Origin: Rhizoclosmatium globosum
Taxonomy: Eukaryota > Chytridiomycota > Chytridiomycetes > Chytridiales > Chytriomycetaceae
Direction of reading: 5' to 3'
Length of the DNA stretch: 64,000 nt
Assembly (NCBI GenBank): GCA_002104985.1
Contig: MCGO01000059.1
Span: 207,401 to 271,400 of the forward strand
Translations under genes and position numbers: made by a program
Notes under the pieces: generated by a model
Seen by the model: only the letters and a program-made list of their open reading frames with translations
Told to the model about the DNA's origin: nothing
Database searches by the model: none
Part shown: positions 32,567 to 43,153 of the stretch, in pieces
Position numbering within the stretch: the first letter of the stretch is position 1
Layout: the number at the start of each line of letters is the position of its first letter

Positions 32567-33026
32567 TGTTGTGGATTAGGACTGCCGCCCAGAGTCGTAC
32601 GGCATCATCAGGTCAGGATGGACATAGTTTTTGGTGAAGAGTTGTGTAGCCCAAAAAAGAAAAATTGAGGAGGTCCATACTCATCAAAAACTGAAATGAC
32701 CCGAGTTTGTTGGAAACTGATGGAAATGTCTCGTACATTCCATGTTAGGACATTAAACTGAACCGTGTCGTAGGCCTTCCGAATGACTGGAGACGGCATC
32801 CTTAGAAAACTAAACGTCACGTCACAGGAAGTGACTTTTCATCACGTAATAGTGAACGGGACGACTCTAAATGTAAGCCACACCATCTTTTATCATTACA
32901 CACCAAGAACTAAATCAGGTAACACGTCAATAAACAAACATTTATTCGATGTAAGTCGATAGTGCTAAAACAATCACTGGGGGTTGACGGGGTGAAAATA
33001 ACAAAATGTGGGTGCGATTAACCACT
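32567..33026. other. Intergenic region upstream of the small gene, downstream of RPL7
   Basis: 460 bases with no supported gene or RNA. An AAATAAA-type signal lies just beyond the RPL7 stop on the minus strand. Confidence 0.3.
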
Positions 33027-34691
33027 TTAGTTCATTCTCTGGACGAGCTCGTTGATCTTGTCCTCACGGTTTCCAGACTCACCACCCTCAATGAAGTGGG
33101 TAGACTTCTTACCCTTGAATCCACCAGTTGGGTTGGAGAGAGCGAATGGCCACAAGAAGTTGTTGACCTGCTTGAAGTTTGGTCCAACAGTGAAGATCTC
33201 GTGGATAACGTCCTCCATACAGATGACTCCGTACTTTCCAAGAGCAGCCTCAATAACAGAGTTGTCGTGGATTGGGATTCTCTGACGGTTGACCTTGGCG
33301 AACGCACGCTTGTAGATGAGCTCACGGGTAGTCTTGAGGTTAGGGTAACCCCAGGCAATGTATGGAGCAACCCACTGGAGCATCTGGAGGGTGGCCTTGT
33401 TGAGCTTCACGAAAGTTCCAGAGTTGATCTTGGTGAGACGGAGGAGCTGGAGAATCTTTCTTGGCTTTGGGGCGAGCTTGTTGATACCCTTGATACGGAC
33501 AACGAAGGCGAGCTTGGCCTCGGATGGGACGTAGAAGGAGTTGTTGGCCTTGGCGGCACGCTTGAGACGGATCTCGTCACGCTCCTTGGCACGGTACTCC
33601 TTGACGTACTGCTCGGCACGCTTGAAGATGACCTGACGCTTGGCCTTGTTGGCCTAAATGAATGAGGGGAGTTAGAGATTTGTTTATGGTAGTGGGGCAT
33701 GAGAATGAGAGGACAGTTTGAAGTAGTACATCAGTCCCGAAAGATGGTTAACGTGAAACAGCATCGCGTGCAAGCTAGTTCCAACAGAATAAAGTCATCA
33801 CATGTAGTAGTTGTGGTTCCAGGATCCAGCAAAAAGGGAGAGGTAATGAGAAGAATGCATACCTTCTTGGTCTCAGCAGCCGTGACGGCACGGTCAGCGT
33901 TAAGCTTCTCGACGGCCTTTCTCTTCTTGAGGATAGACTCTGGGACAGTGTTCTTGGAGCGGGTAACTCTATAAATGATAAAAAACGCAATGCCGGCCAT
34001 AGGTAAGTAAATCGATCACAACCACCCACAAAACCAAACGAAACACGGGAGTTTTCAAGGGTTTAACGGCGTTGCCATAGAATCGAACAAACGAAAGAGC
34101 CAAGGTAATACTTTTTGACGGTAGAGCCAAGGCAGGGGCCGGATGTGTTTGATCAGAGTCCCTCTCAGTGAAGAGAAAGACAAACTGACAAGTCCTCGAG
34201 CATCGTCTTCTTAACCCAACCTTCCCACAAAAGAGGGGGAAAGGAAGGGGAAAGAGGAGCGATGAAGAGAGAAGGCAGGATTAAATGAACAGATTTAAGG
34301 ACAAGGCTGAAACACACAACTTCCGGATCCAAGTACCCAATCAGTATTCGCAACTTCAACTGTGAATGAGCACGTGCCAGGTGCATCAAACAAGTCTACT
34401 AAATCACGCAAAGAAGAATGTTGTGGTTTCGCCTACGTCCCAAGTCCCGCTGTTTTAAGTTCCCAAATCGCAGTTGAATCAGCTCTCCACCTTGATCATC
34501 CAATGCATCGCAACAATGTGCAGCAGTGCCCCCTTCCAGCCCCCCCACCCTCGAAGAAGAGAGTAACGAGACTGTACCAGGGAAGGCAACTACGCACGCA
34601 ACCGGAGACAGAAAGGAAAGAGAGCTGATCACCAACGAACAGGGACAGCAGAGGTGTGAAGATGTTGTTGTGGTAATACGTACGGAGCCAT
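33027..34691 (-). CDS. RPL7: 60S ribosomal protein L7 (uL30)
   Basis: Minus-strand exons 34691-34684 (only ATGGCTCC), 33968-33863 and 33653-33027 give 246 residues, the normal eukaryotic L7 length. The protein starts [20 protein letters not shown] and has [39 protein letters not shown] and [11 protein letters not shown], all diagnostic. It is part of the large ribosomal subunit. The 8-nt first exon followed by a 715-nt intron is the usual fungal ribosomal-protein layout. The second intron (33654-33862) carries a snoRNA. Codon use is strongly biased (AAG, CGT, GCC, CTC), as expected for very high expression. Confidence 0.97.
33727..33806 (-). ncRNA. C/D box snoRNA in RPL7 intron 2, predicted LSU rRNA 2'-O-methylation guide
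   Basis: Read on the minus strand: a TACA/TGTA terminal stem, C box GTGATGA (33795-33801), D box CTGA (33731-33734), about 80 nt in all. Directly upstream of the D box is a guide whose complement contains CCCGAAAGATGGT, a 13-nt stretch of conserved large-subunit rRNA (in yeast 25S near position 805). Counting five bases from the D box points to the G in CCCG, the equivalent of yeast G805. In yeast, snR39 and snR59 lie in RPL7A and RPL7B introns and guide A807, two bases away; snR39B guides G805. The rRNA coordinates are from memory, not checked here. Confidence 0.85.
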
Positions 34692-35164
34692 TTTTAGGTG
34701 GGAGTTTCTGTGAAAGAAAAAAGAAAGGATGAGGACGGTCTTTGGTTTGGTTCGGGGATTTTTTTGGGGTGAGTGAGGACACGAAAGAATATGTCCATCA
34801 CTGCCCTTGGAGCCATCGTATGAGGTGGGAACTTTGTAGCAGTGTTAAGTAGGGGGTTTAGTATTATTAGGAGGAGTTTGGAGGGTGTGGAACGCGTGGG
34901 GAGGGTGGGATGGACGGGGGAAGGTGTATTCCAGTGTGCTATTAATAGATTGGAAATCCTCCGATGGATAGAGGTTGAACAAATAATAATAGACAAAAGG
35001 AAAGAGAGAAGAAGAGACAGACTGGTTTTATTTGGAATATTTGGATTTGACTTGATGTGACTGGCTGGTTGCGTAGGATTTACAGATTCAGAAATCTGGA
35101 CCCGCACGCGTTTTCCCTTTGTTTCAGATTTTGATCAAGATATACCTCTTGAGAATAATATAAG
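34692..35164. promoter_or_regulatory. Divergent promoter, RPL7 / NDK-domain gene
   Basis: 473 bases between two divergent starts. No further gene is supported. Pyrimidine-rich on the strand feeding RPL7, typical of ribosomal protein promoters. Confidence 0.4.
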
Positions 35165-35951
35165 ATGGGTTGTGGTCCGTCCAAGAGTACTGCACAAACT
35201 GCCGCGAATACTACTGTTGCGGCAGCTGCTGCCAAGCCAGCGGAAATTGCTAAACAAGCTTCAACCGTACCCGCGATTGCCCAACCCCCTGAAGTTTCAA
35301 AGCAAGCTTCCGCGGTTCCAGTCATTGCGCCACACACTGCTGAAGTCTCGAAACAACCATCTGCAGTCCCAATCGTGACTCCAACCCCAGCGGAATTATC
35401 AAAGCAACCATCAGAAATCCCGCAACCAGCTGCCGCCATCTCCAAACAACCTTCTGCCGTGGTTGAAGAACAATCCCCAGTTGAACGAACCCTCGCGCTT
35501 ATTAAACCAGACGTCTATCCAGCAAAGAAAGACGAAATCATGGAGAAAATCCGTGCAGATGGTTTCACTGTTGTCGTTGAACGTGAAGTCCATTTCGATA
35601 AAGACAAGGCAGCCGAGTTTTATAAAGAGCATTTGGGGAAAGGGTTTTACGAGGAACTGACTACGTGGATGAGCAGGTATATTTTTATTGTTGCTCATTG
35701 CGTTTTTTTGATGGAGTTGTAGTGCGCCGATTTACGCTATTGTGTTGGAGAAGGAAGGTGCGATCAAGGCGTGGAGGGCTCTTGCGGGTCCGACAAACTC
35801 AAACAAGGCGAGAGAAGAGCATCCACAGAGCATTCGTGCATTGTTTGGGACGGACGGGTCGTTGAATGCTGTTCATGGATCGGATTCACCTGCTTCAGCG
35901 GAAAGAGAAATTGGTGTTGTTTTTGGAGCTGAGGTTTCATCGCATCCTTAG
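35165..35951 (+). CDS. Nucleoside diphosphate kinase domain protein with acylatable repeat N-terminus
   Basis: Exons 35165-35676 and 35723-35951 give 246 residues. It starts MGCGPSKST: Gly2 fits N-myristoylation and Cys3 palmitoylation, so membrane anchoring is likely. Residues about 30-100 repeat a 15-20-residue unit around SKQxSAVP five or six times. From about residue 103 there is an NDK domain: ERTLALIKPDVY, FYKEHLGKGFYEEL, RALAGPTNSNKA, IRALFG and NAVHGSDSPASAEREI. The catalytic His is in NAVHGSDS. The enzyme moves the terminal phosphate between nucleoside triphosphates. The NAVHGSDSPxSAxREI end is shared with flagellar NME5-type and other NDKs. The repeat module recurs in the gene at 39181. 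Confidence 0.9.
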
Positions 35952-36110
35952 GAACTGTTCGGATTGGAGTTGGTTTTTAGCGAGGACTGGTATTGGGTTT
36001 GTTGAATGACAAATACAACTTTTAGGTATTTGAAATGCATCACTAATAAGATATCTCCTCCACAATCTGATTTGATTTTCTCGGCTGGGGGATTTGATTT
36101 GATACGAGGT

Positions 36111-36131
36111 CACGTGACTTGCCATATAAAA
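36111..36131 (+). promoter_or_regulatory. CACGTG site and TATA box of the first ADH gene
   Basis: TCACGTGA at 36110-36117 is a palindromic bHLH/bZIP-type site. TATAAAA begins at 36125, 70 bases before the ATG at 36195. The position suits a core promoter. Confidence 0.5.
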
Positions 36132-36194
36132 ACGACAACAAAGTTTGAAACTGTTCACAACAACTCAAGAAAACCACAAATCAACCAAAACAAA

Positions 36195-37393
36195 ATGTCT
36201 GCATCTGCCGTCTTTGCTATCGGAGTCACTGAGGAGAACAAAAACCTCCACTTGATTGAGATCCCCCGTCGTGCTGTTGGTCCAAACGACGTCCACATTG
36301 ACATTGAGTACTGTGGAATGTGTCACTCGGACCTTCACCACTGTCGTCAAGAATGGGGAGAGACCAAGAAGCCTTCTGTTCCAGGCCATGAAATCGTTGG
36401 ACGTGTGACTGCTGTTGGAAGCGCTGTGACAAAGTTCAAGGTTGGCGATGCTGCTGGAGTTGGATGTTTTGTGGATTCATGCAGAACTTGTGCGGAGTGT
36501 AAGGATGATTTGATTCAGTACTGTGAAAAAGGAGTTATCGGTATGTTTTTTTGAAGCTTTTTGTAGTATTTGTGGACTGGTTGCTTACATTTGACGCTAG
36601 GAACTTACGGAAATAAGACTGCTGATGCTCCTGGACACACCCTGGGTGGTTACTCTCAGGCCATTGTTGTTGACCAGGACTACGTTTTGAGAATTCCAGA
36701 CAACTTGGATTTGGCTGCTGCCGCTCCACTTCTCTGTGCTGGTATCACCGTTTGGTCCCCAATGAAGCACTACGGTGTTAAGGCTGGCAGCAAGGTTGCC
36801 GTTCTTGGTCTTGGAGGCTTGGGTCACATGGGTGAGTTTGTGTTTGTCGGAAAACTTTGGCACACTTTTGCTTACGAGTATCTCACAAATCAGCTGTCAA
36901 GTTTGCTAAGGCCTTTGGAGCCCACGTTACTGTTCTTTCTCGCTCTCCATCCAAGTCAAAGGAAGCTTTGGACCTTGGTGCTGAGAATGTCCTGATCACT
37001 TCTGATGACGCTGCATTCAAGGCCGCTGCACGCTCATTTGACTTTATTGTGGACACCGTCTCTGCTGAACACGACTTGGCTGCATACCTCTCATTGCTGA
37101 AAACTGATGGTACCCACATTCTTGTTGGAGGATCTCCTGTGCCATTTGACCTTCCAGCATTTGCTCTCATTATGAAGAGAATCAAGGTTGGAGGATCATT
37201 GGTTGGAGGTATCAAGGAGACTCAGGAAATGCTTGATTTCTGTGGACAAACCGGGATTGTTAGTGAAATCGAGCTTGTGAAGGCTGGATACGCAGAGAAG
37301 GCCTGGGAGCGAATGCTCAAGAGTGATGTTAAGTTCCGATTTGTCTTGGATATCAAGGGATCATTGAACAAGGAGACTGTTGTTGATATCTAA
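36195..37393 (+). CDS. Zinc alcohol dehydrogenase, cinnamyl-alcohol dehydrogenase type, copy 1
   Basis: Exons 36195-36540, 36601-36831 and 36894-37393. Medium-chain zinc ADH: catalytic zinc ligands in [11 protein letters not shown] and GHEIVG, structural zinc cysteines in [20 protein letters not shown], and a Rossmann motif [36 protein letters not shown] and the C-terminal VKFRFVLDI fit the CAD/YahK/Adh6-type subfamily, usually NADPH-dependent aldehyde reductases of broad range, cytosolic. It has an E-box-like site and TATA box upstream. It is followed 132 bases later by a tandem copy. Confidence 0.93.
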
Positions 37394-37525
37394 AATGGTT
37401 ATTTTTGATTTGTCGTGAGCTTGAATACATTACATTTTGCATTTGTCATGATTTGAAATTCTTGATAGTGGGGAACAAAGACCTGGTTTGAAACTAATCA
37501 CACTGGCGAAAAAGAACCTTCAAAA

Positions 37526-38793
37526 ATGTCCACCACTGTCTACGCTATCGGAGTCACCGAAGAGAACAAGAACTTGCACTTGATCCAAATTCCACGTCGT
37601 GCCGTTGGACCAAACGATGTGCACATTGCGATTGAGTACTGTGGAATGTGTCACAGGTATGCATCACCTGTCAACTACCCCGCGTACACCAGTCATGTAA
37701 CCAGTACCTCTAAACTACCTTCTACCACAGTGACCTCCACCACTGCCGTCAAGAATGGGGCGAGACAAAGAAGCCATCTGTCCCAGGCCACGAAATCGTT
37801 GGAAAGGTGACAGCCGTTGGTTCCAGCGTGAACAAATTCAAGATTGGCGATGCGGTTGGTGTCGGTTGTTTCGTGGATTCTTGCAGAACTTGTCCCGAGT
37901 GCAAGGACCACTTGATTCAGTACTGCGCGAACGGTGTTGTTGGTGGGTTTTTTAGTGAACCCTGGTTGTTAGTTTTGTCACATGACTCAAATCTTTTATG
38001 AAATTAAAAAGGTACCTATGGAGCAAAGACTGCTGATGCTCCTGGTCACACTCTTGGTGGTTACTCGCAGTCTATTGTTGTTGACCAGAACTACGTCCTC
38101 AGTATCCCTTCCAACTTGAGCTTGGATGCCGCTGCTCCACTTCTCTGTGCTGGTATCACTGTTTGGTCTCCAATGAAGCACTACGGTGTTAAAGCTGGCA
38201 GCAAGGTTGCCGTTCTCGGTCTTGGGGGTTTGGGCCACATGGGTAAGGAGCCAATTCGAAATTATTTGACGCGTTCTAATGTCTGATTCTTAGCTGTCAA
38301 GTTTGCTAAGGCTTTTGGAGCTCATGTTACTGTCCTGTCTCGTTCTCCATCCAAGTCGAAGGAGGCTTTGGACCTTGGTGCTGAAAACGTCTTGATTACC
38401 TCTGACGCCACTGCGTTCAAGGCTGCCGCACGTTCCTTTGACTTCATTGTTGATACAGTTTCCGCTGAACACGACTTGGCTTCCTACTTGTCGTTGTTGA
38501 GAACCGATGGTACCCACATTCTTGTTGGTGGTTCCCCAGACCCATTCAAGCTCCCTGCTTTCGCTTTGATTCCAAAGAGAATCAAGGTTGGAGGATCATT
38601 GGTTGGAGGCATTAAGGAGACTCAGGAGATGCTTGACTTCTGTGGAAAGAACAATATTGTCAGTGAGATTGAGTTGGTTAAGGCTGGATACGCTGAAAAG
38701 GCTTGGGAGAGAATGCTCAAGAGTGATGTCAAGTTCCGTTTTGTGGTTGATATCAAGGGATCTTTGGGCAAAGATACCGTTGTTGATGTTTAA
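37526..38793 (+). CDS. Zinc alcohol dehydrogenase, cinnamyl-alcohol dehydrogenase type, copy 2
   Basis: Tandem copy of the previous gene with exons 37526-37656, 37731-37942, 38012-38242 and 38294-38793. The zinc and Rossmann motifs are all kept ([43 protein letters not shown]). Two introns are at the same places as in copy 1. The extra 74-nt intron at 37657-37730 splits the catalytic zinc loop, where copy 1 is uninterrupted; CACAG occurs at both its edges. Substitutions such as LRIPDN to LSIPSN near the active-site loop may shift substrate preference. Confidence 0.93.
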
Positions 38794-39180
38794 TCAGTTT
38801 TATTTCCATTCGTTTTCCCTTCTCCTCTGCTTAAAGAATGCTCAATATATTCCCCTCCTTTGAAAAACTTCTATATGCTGTCGATTGATCAATGGGATTT
38901 ACAAGGCCGGAATAGACAAAGGAATTTTCTGACGGCCCAGAGTAGCAACTCTCCTCCTCTCCCTCCTGTACGTCCAACTCCGCGCCAATCCAACCACTTA
39001 GTAATCCTCTCTCTTCTCATATCACCAAATCAGGTCACGTCACTTAGATATCTCGAGGATCGTTAGAAACCATAACTGAGTGAGAACCTATCTCCCTCTT
39101 CCTTCGATTTCAAAAAATGACTAAGACCCTATCAATCAGAAACCAATTTACATCAAATCTATTCTATTCTAACATAAGAA
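38794..39180. other. Intergenic region, ADH copy 2 to repeat protein
   Basis: 387 bases on a common strand without a supported gene. CT-rich tracts near 38950 and 39080-39100 probably belong to the promoter of the gene at 39181. Confidence 0.4.
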
Positions 39181-42100
39181 ATGGGTTGTGGAGCCTCAAA
39201 GAACACAACGAAGACTACGACCACTACGACTCCTGTCAAGCCTGTGGGGGGTCCAACGAAAGGTAACGAAATCGCGAAAACTGCGGCTATAAACAGCAAA
39301 GCTGGTATGTAGCTTTGGACATCTTGAAGTTTGATTCGATGGAATTGGAGGGCGAGATGAAGGAGGGTATGGAGGAGAGGTGTGTAAATCAGTGAAGTTG
39401 GTCGCGTTTTCATGACGGAGTTTCGTGGGCTTTGGAATCTTTTTAAATTACGGCGAAGCTCTTTCTTTCTCGCGGAGCAGTCGGGACTGTTTGCTGATAA
39501 TCTATTCATACATAGATGCGACCAATATGAAATCAATCGCCCAACCGGCGGCTTCAGTGGCAGCAACTAAACCTGTTACGCCTATTCCAGCTGGAGCAGC
39601 TGTAGCTGCACCGGCGATTGTGTCCAGTGTTGCACCTGAAGGTTAGGATTTTATCTTGGCAAAACCTGGAAACTCACTTCCATAAACTCAAAAAAAGTTT
39701 CTAAACAAGCCTCAGCTATTGCTGTTGCACCGGCTGCTGCAATCTCCAAACAAGTGTCTGCTGTACCCATTCCTGAAATTTCAAAGCAGGCTTCTGCTAT
39801 CCCCGTTGTTACAGCAGATATTTCGAAACAAGTGTCCGCAGTGCCTATTGTAGCACCGCCTGACATCTCGAAACAAGTCTCAGCCGTTGGAGCCGATATT
39901 TCAAAACAGGTTTCTGCGGTCCCCATCATTGCGGCTGATATCTCTAAGCAAGCGTCTGCTGCTATTGTTGCTGCAAACGCAGCAGTGGGAGATTTGTCTA
40001 AACAAGCTTCCAATGCAGCTAATATTGCTGGTGATATTACGAAACAGGCATCTGCGGTTGCTGTAGCTGGAGCTGCTGATATTTCGAAGCAGGCTTCTGC
40101 GTTGATTAATGCACCGGGTGATCTTGCGAAACAGGCATCAGCTATTGCGGCTCCTGAAATTTCAAAGGCTGCGTCGGCGGTTTCTGTTGCAAAAGATGCG
40201 GCTGCTGCTGCCCAGGCTGATGTTGCTGGACACCTTGCGAGTGCTCACAGTGCAGCTGCAGACGCGTCTAGAGCTGTTTCTGCGGCAGCGAGTACTGCAG
40301 CCGGTCATGTTGCTGATGCCGCTGGTTCTACGGCTGCAGCTGTGGGAGAGAGTGTTGGAGTTGTTGCGGGGGCGGCGGTTGTTGCTGGGGCTGCTGTAGC
40401 ACATGATCACAGCGAACAATCACACGATGCTCCTTTACCTGCTAAATCTGAAGCTGCTGCTGTGCATAAGTCAAACCTCTCTATTGCCGCTCCTGTCATT
40501 GCTGCTTCAACTCCAGAAGGCGAAACTGTAGAACACAAAGATATGGCTTACCAAGGAACCGGAAGTCACGATGCGTTTGATGCTTCTGGACCCTCTGCAG
40601 ATGAAGATATCGAGCCACAGGAATGGACTATTCTCCCACCTGGAGAAATCCCCCCTGAAGTAGACCCATCAGAAATCAAAAAGGAATACTTGGTTGAGGA
40701 AATTGAAAAAAAGATTGCTGAAGAGGAAGCTCAGAAAGAGAAAGAGAGACACCAAGCTGAAGAGGAGCTGAATCGCCGACTTACCGCCGTTGATGTGGAG
40801 CAAGAATTAGACAGTATGTTGGATTCTATTATCATGAATAGTCGAAAGACAAAGAAGCAGCACTCATCCGAGGGAGCAGATAACGCTAATACTGAGGCTG
40901 GTGCCGCGAACACGGGTGCGGCGGGTGCATCTGCTGAACCTACTGGTGACGAACTCGCTGCCCAAATTGCCGCCGTTGCTTCTGGTACTGGATCAGCCAT
41001 TGGATCAAAAGCAAACTTGGCTGCGGCCGAAGGAACAACCAATCCGGATCATAAGACTGTTGAGGCTACCGCAGTACAAGCTGGAGCCATTCTTGACGGA
41101 AGCAAAAAAGCCTCTGTGGCTGAATTGGGACACGCCGATGGTAATTATAAGCCTTGAGTTGTCAAAAGGTCATTAATCGTGATACGTTCTGTAGACCTTG
41201 CTGCCGCTGCCGCTGCTCCTCTTCCACTCAGTACCAAAGGTTCAACTTCCAACATCCTGAACAGCAAACAAGGATCAGCCGGAAACCTCATCCACGGCGA
41301 CGCGCCACTGATTTCAGGAGCGAAAGGTTCTGCCGCCAATTTACTGCATGGTGAATCTCCATTGAGCCACGAAACTACTCTTGACGATGAAACTGCTGTA
41401 GCCGCCGCTGCTGCCGTTGGCGCTGTCGCTGCTGTTGCTGCGTCTGAGGTAGCCGCAAGTCAAAAGGGATCAAAGGCAAACTTGTTGGGTGATGCACAAG
41501 CTTCTGGTAGCAAGGCTGCATCGAAGGTTCCATCCAATGCAAACCTTGAAGAAGCTGCTGCAGCGTCTGGAAGCAAAGCTGCCTCCAAGGCTCCGTCCAG
41601 TGGTAACTTGCTTGGCGATGCTGCTGCTTCTGGAAGTAAGGCTGCGTCAAAGGTGCCCTCTAATGCTAATCTTGGTGATGCCGCTGAAACTGGAGCTGCT
41701 CCAGAAGCCGCCAAAGCTGCTTCAAGCGCCAACCTTGTCGAATCTACTGAGGCGAAAGCTGCATCAAAGGCACCTTCTAACGCTAACTTGCTTGGTGACG
41801 CTGCAGCCGCTGGTAGTAAAGCTGCATCTAAGGCTCCTTCTGCCGCCAATTTGGGAGAAGCTGCTGCTGTTGCTGGAGCTGTTGCCGCCGAATCTGAAGC
41901 TCATGCTGCCGCAAGCAAGGCTGCATCTAAGGCTCCATCAAATGCTAATTTATTAGGTGATGCCCCAGCTGCAGGTAGCAAAGCAGCTTCAAAAGCTCCT
42001 TCCAACGCCAACCTTGGAGAAGCTGCCGCCGAACCAGCTAAAGCCGCCTCCGCTGCAAACTTGGTTGCTGAATCCGCAGCCCCAGCAGCTGTTGCAAGTA

Positions 42101-42834
42101 CAAAGGGATCATCTGCCAATATTCTTGCCGCCGAATATGCTGAATCTGAGGCCGCCAAAGCCGCATCCAAAGCCCCATCAAATGCAAACTTACTCGGTGA
42201 AGCACCTGCTGCTGGAAGCAAAGCCGCATCCAAAGCACCCTCAAACGCGAACTTGGGAGAAGCAGCCCCTGCACAAGCTGAACACCACTCCAAAGCCCCT
42301 TCCGCTTCCAACTTACTCGCCGAATCAGCTGCTCCAGCTGCAGCAAGCGTAAAAGGATCCGCAGCAAACATCCCCGCCGCTGCTGCCCATGAAGACCACG
42401 CACCCGCCCCAGTCGCCGCAAGTGTGAAAGCATCCACATCCAACTTGAAATCCTCCTCCAAAAACAACCTCGCCGAAGGAGGAAAAGCGTCCACAAGTAA
42501 CCTCAAATCCTCGTCAAAAAACAACCTTGCCGCAAGTGTGAAAGCGTCAACGTCAAATGTTGCTGCAGCTCACGAGGAACACGGAAACAAGAGCGTTAAA
42601 GCGAGTAAAACAAACTTGGCACAGGAACACACGAAAAGTGTGAAGGCTAGTAAAGCTGATCTTGTGGCTGGAAAGAGTGTGAAGGGGTCTAAGGCGAATG
42701 TCGCTGCTGCAAGTGTAAAAGGAAGCACAGCAAATGTCGCCCATCATCACGAAGAGCATGTGAAAGACCATGGACATGCAGAGGGGGAGCACCATGATGC
42801 TGAACATGTGGGAACAGAGGAACACTCGCATTAA
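39181..42834 (+). CDS. Large acylatable low-complexity repeat protein (MGCGASK...)
   Basis: Exons 39181-39304, 39516-39641, 39698-41140 and 41195-42834 give 1110 residues. It starts MGCGASKNTTKT, fit for myristoylation and palmitoylation. Residues about 85-230 carry around ten units of ISKQxSAVPI type, the same repeat as in the NDK protein at 35165. An Ala-rich helix and a charged coiled coil follow (EEIEKKIAEEEAQKEKERHQ). From about residue 500 there are some twenty units based on GSKAASKAPSNANLLGDA, then KGSxAN and KASTSNLKSSSKNNL units. The tail is His/Glu-rich (HHHEEHVKDHGH). Regular Ser/Lys spacing suggests phosphorylation-switched electrostatics, MARCKS-like. No catalytic domain. Function unknown; membrane association is inferred. 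Confidence 0.85.
41462..42330 (+). repeat. Coding tandem repeat, GSKAASKAPSNANL unit
   Basis: About 54-72-base units coding variants of GSKAASKAPSNANLLGDA, repeated some fifteen times. Units differ mostly at third positions and in inserted Ala/Glu stretches, so the array is old enough to have diverged yet is held at the protein level. Confidence 0.8.
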
Positions 42835-43153
42835 GCGAAACCTTATTGGGACATTGCATTACACACTACAAATTCCTCATAACATAATCCTTTTATTTAG
42901 TTACTTTGCTATTATGATATTCCCATATTCTCTCTCTTCTCTTCATTACTTTCCGTTTAGCACTACCAGTTAGAAGCAACCAAATAGCAATAAATTTGAT
43001 TTTAACGTATATAGACTAGTTATTCCACAACATTATTCTTCATTTTTATTTGATATACACTGACTTAAAAATAATAATTACAAACCCAAACTACACTCAA
43101 CAATATATAATCATACGACATACCAGAATAACTTGAACCCTCTTTTCGTAAAA
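42835..43153. other. Spacer between convergent genes
   Basis: 319 AT-rich bases between the stops of the repeat protein and ATG1. It should hold both 3' UTRs and poly(A) sites; nothing else is seen. Confidence 0.4.

Noticed and set aside
32585..32830. Minus-strand frame at 32608-32820 as a gene
   Set aside because: Short, no splice partners, no protein texture.
33006..33665. 219-codon plus-strand open frame
   Set aside because: It lies opposite the RPL7 coding exon and has no independent protein character; an artefact of strong codon bias.
33969..34683. A second snoRNA in the 715-nt RPL7 intron
   Set aside because: CTGA boxes occur, but no C box lies at a proper distance with a terminal stem.
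39305..39515. snoRNA in the first intron of the repeat protein
   Set aside because: No RTGATGA box paired with CTGA within 70-100 nt.
41901..42524. Minus-strand frame of 207 codons opposite the repeat protein
   Set aside because: The Ala/Ser repeat is open in several frames; only the plus frame joins to the MGCGASK exon and shares the SKQxSAVP unit with the NDK gene.
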